DNA of 64,000 nucleotides from Aggregatibacter segnis (GTDB lineage Bacteria; Pseudomonadota; Gammaproteobacteria; Enterobacterales; Pasteurellaceae): NCBI RefSeq assembly GCF_003130075.1, contig NZ_NRCW01000001.1, positions 1 to 64,000 of the forward strand, read 5' to 3'. Shown piece by piece: positions 60,984 to 64,000 of this stretch (position 1 is its first letter; each line of letters starts with the position of its first letter). The notes under the pieces were generated by a model. It saw only the letters and a program-made list of their open reading frames with translations, ran no database searches and was not told where the DNA came from. The position numbers and the translations under genes were made by a program.

Positions 60984-62174
60984 ATGGCAATTAATGAGTT
61001 GCTTTCTTATCTTGGCGTATCAAATACCGGCGCAGGGGAATTTGTCAGCCCGAACACGGCAGAAAGTTTACCGGCGGTGATGAGTGCCGTTACTGTTATT
61101 TCTGAAGCGGTAGTCAGTATGCCTTGTTATTTGTATCAGCTTAAAGACGATGGCCGCGAGCGCGTTTATCGTCACCCGGTGGACTATCTCTTAAATGAAA
61201 TGCCAAACCGTAGCCAAACACCGTATCAATTTAAATACACCATGATGCGTCACTGCCTATTAAACGGTAACGCTTATGCGGTGATTGAATGGAACAGCAA
61301 AGGCGAACCAATCAGCCTTATCCCGTACGAACCAAGTGCGGTCAATATCTATCGCAAAGTTGGCGGCGAGTATATCTATCAAATTACCGATTTAGACGGC
61401 AACAGCAAAAACTATCTTCAAGATGAAATCCTACATTTACGCCATTCATCCCTTGATGGCTTTATGGGTCGTTCGCCAATTACGATTTGCCGTGAAACCG
61501 TGGGCTTGGGCATTGCTCAACAGAAACACGGATCTGCAGTGATGAAAAACGGTTTAATGGCGAGTGGATTAATTACTACCGCCGAATGGTTGGATGATGC
61601 CAAAGCACAAAAAGCCGTAAAAGCCCTTGAACGTTACAAAGGCGCAAAGAACGCAGGGAAAACACCCATCCTTGAAGGCTCAATGGAATATAAACAGTTA
61701 GGCATGACAAACCAAGACGCGGAATGGCTAGCAAGCCGTACGTTCACAATTTCCGATATTGCCAGAATCTACAACATTAGCCCTATTTTCTTACAAGACT
61801 ATTCCAATAGCAGTTATTCAAACTTTAGTGAAGCCAGTCGAGCCTTTTTATCGCAAACCTTGCGCCCTTGGCTAACCAATTTTGAACAACAGCTAAAAGA
61901 TGCCTTGATGATTGATTTAGGCAGCAACAGCAAGAAACGTTACTTAATTGAATTTGATACAAGCGACTTATTGCGCACAAGTCAAAGCGAGCGCTTCAAG
62001 AGTTACGATGTGGCAATTAAAGCCGGTGTAATGTGCCCGAATGAAGTTCGCCGCCGTGAAGGTTTACCGCCTTATGAGGGGGGAGAAGAATTTAGCCAAG
62101 CATGGAAACAAACCGTAGAAGTAAAACGCGGTGATGAGCAAGAACCGGGGGCAAGCGATGGCAATCATGATTAA
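60984..62174 (+). CDS. Phage portal protein, HK97 family
   Basis: 396 residues from the internal ATG at 60984 (MAINELLSYLGVSNTGAG). The portal forms the dodecameric DNA entry ring at one capsid vertex. Conserved parts: VSPNTAESLPAVMSAVTVISEAVVSMPCYLY, LNGNAYAVIEWNSKGEPISLIPYEP and SPIFLQDYSNSSYSNFSEASRAFLSQTLRPW. The true start appears to be 60942 but is blocked by an amber codon; a restart at 60984 would lose 14 residues. A USS core lies at 61334-61342. Confidence 0.88.
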   Translation: MAINELLSYLGVSNTGAGEFVSPNTAESLPAVMSAVTVISEAVVSMPCYLYQLKDDGRERVYRHPVDYLLNEMPNRSQTPYQFKYTMMRHCLLNGNAYAVIEWNSKGEPISLIPYEPSAVNIYRKVGGEYIYQITDLDGNSKNYLQDEILHLRHSSLDGFMGRSPITICRETVGLGIAQQKHGSAVMKNGLMASGLITTAEWLDDAKAQKAVKALERYKGAKNAGKTPILEGSMEYKQLGMTNQDAEWLASRTFTISDIARIYNISPIFLQDYSNSSYSNFSEASRAFLSQTLRPWLTNFEQQLKDALMIDLGSNSKKRYLIEFDTSDLLRTSQSERFKSYDVAIKAGVMCPNEVRRREGLPPYEGGEEFSQAWKQTVEVKRGDEQEPGASDGNHD

Positions 62175-62514
62175 GGCCGGAAAGTATAACAAGGTGATTA
62201 CCTTACAAAAACGGGATTATGACAAAGAGCGAAACAGCACCCCATACGGAAACTCAAGACCAATTTGGAAGAATGTCGCCACCGTGCGCGCCAGTGTAGA
62301 ACCGTTACAAGGGAGAGAATATTTTAGCGGCCCTTTTCAAATGGGTGAAAACATTATCCGCGTTCGCATTCGTTACCTTGAAGGCATTACAAACAAAATG
62401 CGGATTAAATACGGTAAACGCCTATTTGATATTTATTCGGTTATTGACAGTATGGAATCTCACAGAGAGTTGCAGCTAATGTGTAAAGAGGGTGAAGCGT
62501 ATGGCGAATATTGA
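62158..62514 (+). CDS. Phage head closure protein
   Basis: 118 residues from the ATG at 62158 (MAIMIKAGKYNKVITLQKRD), preceded by GGGGGC; an ATG at 62167 is an alternative. It overlaps the portal 3' end by 17 bases. SPP1 gp16 / HK97 gp7-like beta barrel: KVITLQKR, WKNVATVRASVEPLQGREYF and FDIYSVIDSMESHRELQLMCKE are family hallmarks. It forms the lower connector between head and tail. Confidence 0.82.
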   Translation: MAIMIKAGKYNKVITLQKRDYDKERNSTPYGNSRPIWKNVATVRASVEPLQGREYFSGPFQMGENIIRVRIRYLEGITNKMRIKYGKRLFDIYSVIDSMESHRELQLMCKEGEAYGEY

Positions 62515-62815
62515 CTTAACCATTGATGAAATCAAAGCGCACTTAAATCTTGATCATGATTTAGATGATGAGTTACTGGAAGCCTATAAGGCAGCCACAT
62601 TGGAAGTATGCCAAAAACATATTGGCAAAACCTTTGGGGAAGAAGAAACGGAAAAGACCATCCCTTTTACCCCGGCGATTAAGATTGGTTGCTTAATGTA
62701 TATCGCCTATCTCTACACGAACCGAGAAGCCGTCACAGACTTAGCCAACCTTAAACCGGCACCAATGACGATTTCCGCATTGTGGGAAGTGTATAGAGAA
62801 CCGTGCGCTTACTAA
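62501..62815 (+). CDS. Head-tail connector protein, gp6 family
   Basis: 104 residues from the ATG at 62501 (MANIDLTIDEIKAHLNLDHDLDDELLEAYKAATLEVCQKHIG), preceded by GAGGG. All-helical gp6-like adaptor that sits under the portal. It overlaps the head closure gene by 14 bases. Family members include the phage gp6 head-tail connector of HK97. Confidence 0.82.
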   Translation: MANIDLTIDEIKAHLNLDHDLDDELLEAYKAATLEVCQKHIGKTFGEEETEKTIPFTPAIKIGCLMYIAYLYTNREAVTDLANLKPAPMTISALWEVYREPCAY

Positions 62816-62825
62816 GGGTATAGCT

Positions 62826-63182
62826 ATGCCTTATCAACCCTTAAGACGTTGTAGCTATCCCGGATGTAGAAACAAAGTAAAGTCCGGTAGATGCGAGGCG
62901 CATAAGCCCAAGGACACCCGCCCAAGCAGTAGCGCCCGCGGTTACGACCACAAGTGGAGCAAATACCGCGAGCAATACTTAAAGCATCATCCCCTTTGTG
63001 TGATGTGCTTAGAGCAAGGCAAATATACTCCAGCAACAGTGATAGACCATATCAAGCCGGTAGAGAATGGGCAAGCCGATCCATTGTTTTGGGTAGCAAG
63101 CAATCATCAGCCTTTATGTCGTGATTGTCACAGCTATAAAACACGAGTGATAGACCAACGCGGATTTGGTGCGAAGAAGTGA
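62826..63182 (+). CDS. HNH endonuclease, packaging type
   Basis: 118 residues. N-terminal zinc finger CSYPGCRNKVKSGRCEAH, then the HNH core CVMCLEQ...IDHIKPVE...NHQPLCRDCHSYKT, with the two CxxC zinc pairs, catalytic His in DHIKP and Asn in SNHQ. HNH proteins next to terminase genes stimulate cos cleavage in several siphophages, so packaging is the probable job. It is ten bases after the connector gene. Confidence 0.85.
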   Translation: MPYQPLRRCSYPGCRNKVKSGRCEAHKPKDTRPSSSARGYDHKWSKYREQYLKHHPLCVMCLEQGKYTPATVIDHIKPVENGQADPLFWVASNHQPLCRDCHSYKTRVIDQRGFGAKK

Positions 63183-63190
63183 ACCGTTTC

Positions 63191-63245
63191 GATATCGCAA
63201 CAACTGAAGGATGTACATATGTACACAGTTGAGTTGTGGTGATAT
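63191..63245. other. Nested dyads in the HNH-terS gap, candidate cos region
   Basis: A central perfect palindrome GTACATATGTAC (63213-63224) is nested in an imperfect dyad (GATATCGCAACAACTG at 63191 against CAGTTG...GATAT at 63226-63245). The 212-base gap has no gene. Terminase cutting sites often lie here, next to terS. Confidence 0.4.
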
Positions 63246-63394
63246 GACCATAACTGAGCTAACAAATTAAACGATTACAAAAAGACAATTTGAACAGGTG
63301 GGGGCAGTTTCAAAAAGAAAAGCAAAATCCTACGGAACCGCCCGCCCAATCAAATTTTTACGCAAAGTGATTTTTTAGAAAATAAGGAAAGTGA

Positions 63395-63763
63395 ATGGGC
63401 AAACGAAAAAGTTATAAGACACCTGATTTCTTGGATGATATTGCTAAAAGCCAATGGAAAGCTCGCATTAAACAACTTTCAGAACGTGGTGATATTAAGT
63501 CGGAAGATTTAACAAACCTTGAAATTTATTGCGAAAACTACGCAATTTGGCGTCATTCTGTGGCGGATTTAGCCAAAAATGGCTTCATTATCGTAAATAG
63601 CCAAGGTACACAGTCACGCAATCCGGCACTTTCAGCGAAAGCCGATGCGGAAAAAGTGATGATCAAGATGTCCGCACTTTTGGGCTTTGACCCGGTGAGC
63701 CGCCGTAAAAATCCGGTAGAAACCGAAGATACGGATGCGCTTGATGGCATTTTGGCGATGTAG
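63395..63763 (+). CDS. Terminase small subunit, P27 family
   Basis: 122 residues. P27-type TerS: MGKRKSYKTPDFLDDIAKSQWKA, LTNLEIYCENYAIWRHSVADL and the SRNPALSAKADAEKVMIKMSALLGFDP C-terminal signature. It recognises the packaging site and brings TerL to the DNA. AAGGAAAG precedes the ATG; the stop is six bases before the terL start. Confidence 0.9.
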   Translation: MGKRKSYKTPDFLDDIAKSQWKARIKQLSERGDIKSEDLTNLEIYCENYAIWRHSVADLAKNGFIIVNSQGTQSRNPALSAKADAEKVMIKMSALLGFDPVSRRKNPVETEDTDALDGILAM

Positions 63764-63769
63764 GCAAAT

Positions 63770-64000
63770 ATGGCAATCTGGAACGAGTACGCGGAGAAAG
63801 TTCAATCAGGTGAAATCATGGCTTGTCGTAAGATAAAACAAGCCGTAGCACGTTATTTTGACGATTTAGCGAACCCCGCTTATTTCTTTGATGAAAGTGC
63901 GGTAAATAAATTCTTGGCTTTTTCCCGCCTATGCCCGCACGTTAAGGGGCATTTACGCGGGCAACCAATCGAGCTTTCAGACTGGCAGACGTTTCTATTC
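63770..64000 (+). CDS. Terminase large subunit, N-terminal part (cut by window edge)
   Basis: 77 codons to the window end, starting MAIWNEYAEKVQSGEIMACRKIKQAV. The adenine-binding segment LRGQPIELSDWQTFLF of phage packaging ATPases is the last part seen; Walker A lies beyond the edge. A USS core is at 63895-63903. It directly follows terS. Confidence 0.88.
   Translation, partial: MAIWNEYAEKVQSGEIMACRKIKQAVARYFDDLANPAYFFDESAVNKFLAFSRLCPHVKGHLRGQPIELSDWQTFLF

Overview
The window is a chromosomal segment from a member of the Pasteurellaceae. The best evidence is the very frequent DNA uptake signal core AAGTGCGGT (and its complement ACCGCACTT), the Haemophilus influenzae-type USS found in Haemophilus, Aggregatibacter and Pasteurella multocida. 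Protein content and gene order fit the same family: the rpsL-rpsG-fusA-tuf operon, the thiZXY-tenA locus, rlmN-pilW-rodZ-ispG-hisS-yfgM and glpE-glpG-glpR. I cannot fix the genus from sequence alone; Aggregatibacter or Haemophilus are the leading guesses.

Layout, left to right. 1-3.5 kb: str operon on the minus strand (tuf start, fusA, rpsG, rpsL) with a near-consensus promoter. 3.8-6.3 kb: a type V autotransporter gene broken by an exact 7-bp tandem duplication. 6.4-8.9 kb: ilvC and its divergent LysR regulator ilvY. 8.9-13.5 kb: rarD, the yrdD-tsaC-aroE operon and rmuC. 13.6-15.4 kb: an AT-rich surface-polysaccharide acyltransferase between two USS hairpins. 15.5-20 kb: ychF, pth, yajQ, serB, ytjB, rpsT. 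20-25.7 kb: murJ-ribF-ileS. 25.7-29 kb: a thiamine-precursor salvage operon (ABC transporter plus TenA) under a clear TPP riboswitch, lying between ileS and lspA-ispH. 30.6-38.6 kb: sprT, rlmN-pilW-rodZ-ispG-hisS-yfgM, a small methyltransferase, hda. 38.7-45.3 kb: upp-uraA, ppiD, and lon with a sigma-32-type promoter. 45.5-52.8 kb: tRNA-Ser(GGA), dauA-like transporter, eda, serA, rpiA, hemW, ybjQ, rdgB and comEA, the last with a strong candidate CRP-S competence site. 53-58.7 kb: glpE, glpG, glpR and a TonB-dependent receptor behind a Fur box.

From about 58.66 kb to the window end there is a mobile element. It begins, just after the receptor stop codon, with a tRNA-3'-end-like sequence and a pair of direct repeats, then has a cluster of TGTTCAC iterons like those bound by the phage P4 alpha primase/helicase. 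A head and packaging cassette follows in this order: HK97-type major capsid, prohead protease, portal, head closure, head-tail connector, HNH nuclease, TerS and TerL (cut by the window end). This order, with capsid first and terminase last, differs from ordinary HK97-type prophages. Together with P4-like iterons it resembles capsid-forming phage-inducible chromosomal islands (cf-PICIs), satellites that make their own small capsids and borrow tails. No integrase, AlpA or primase gene is visible to the left, so the element is either split by the window edge or left-truncated. The portal gene's natural start is followed directly by an amber codon (ATG TAG where TGG is expected), so the portal must restart 42 bases downstream or is impaired.

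Most of the window is ordinary housekeeping DNA. The points most worth checking are the satellite-like packaging cassette with its iterons and amber codon, and the autotransporter switched off by a 7-bp duplication.
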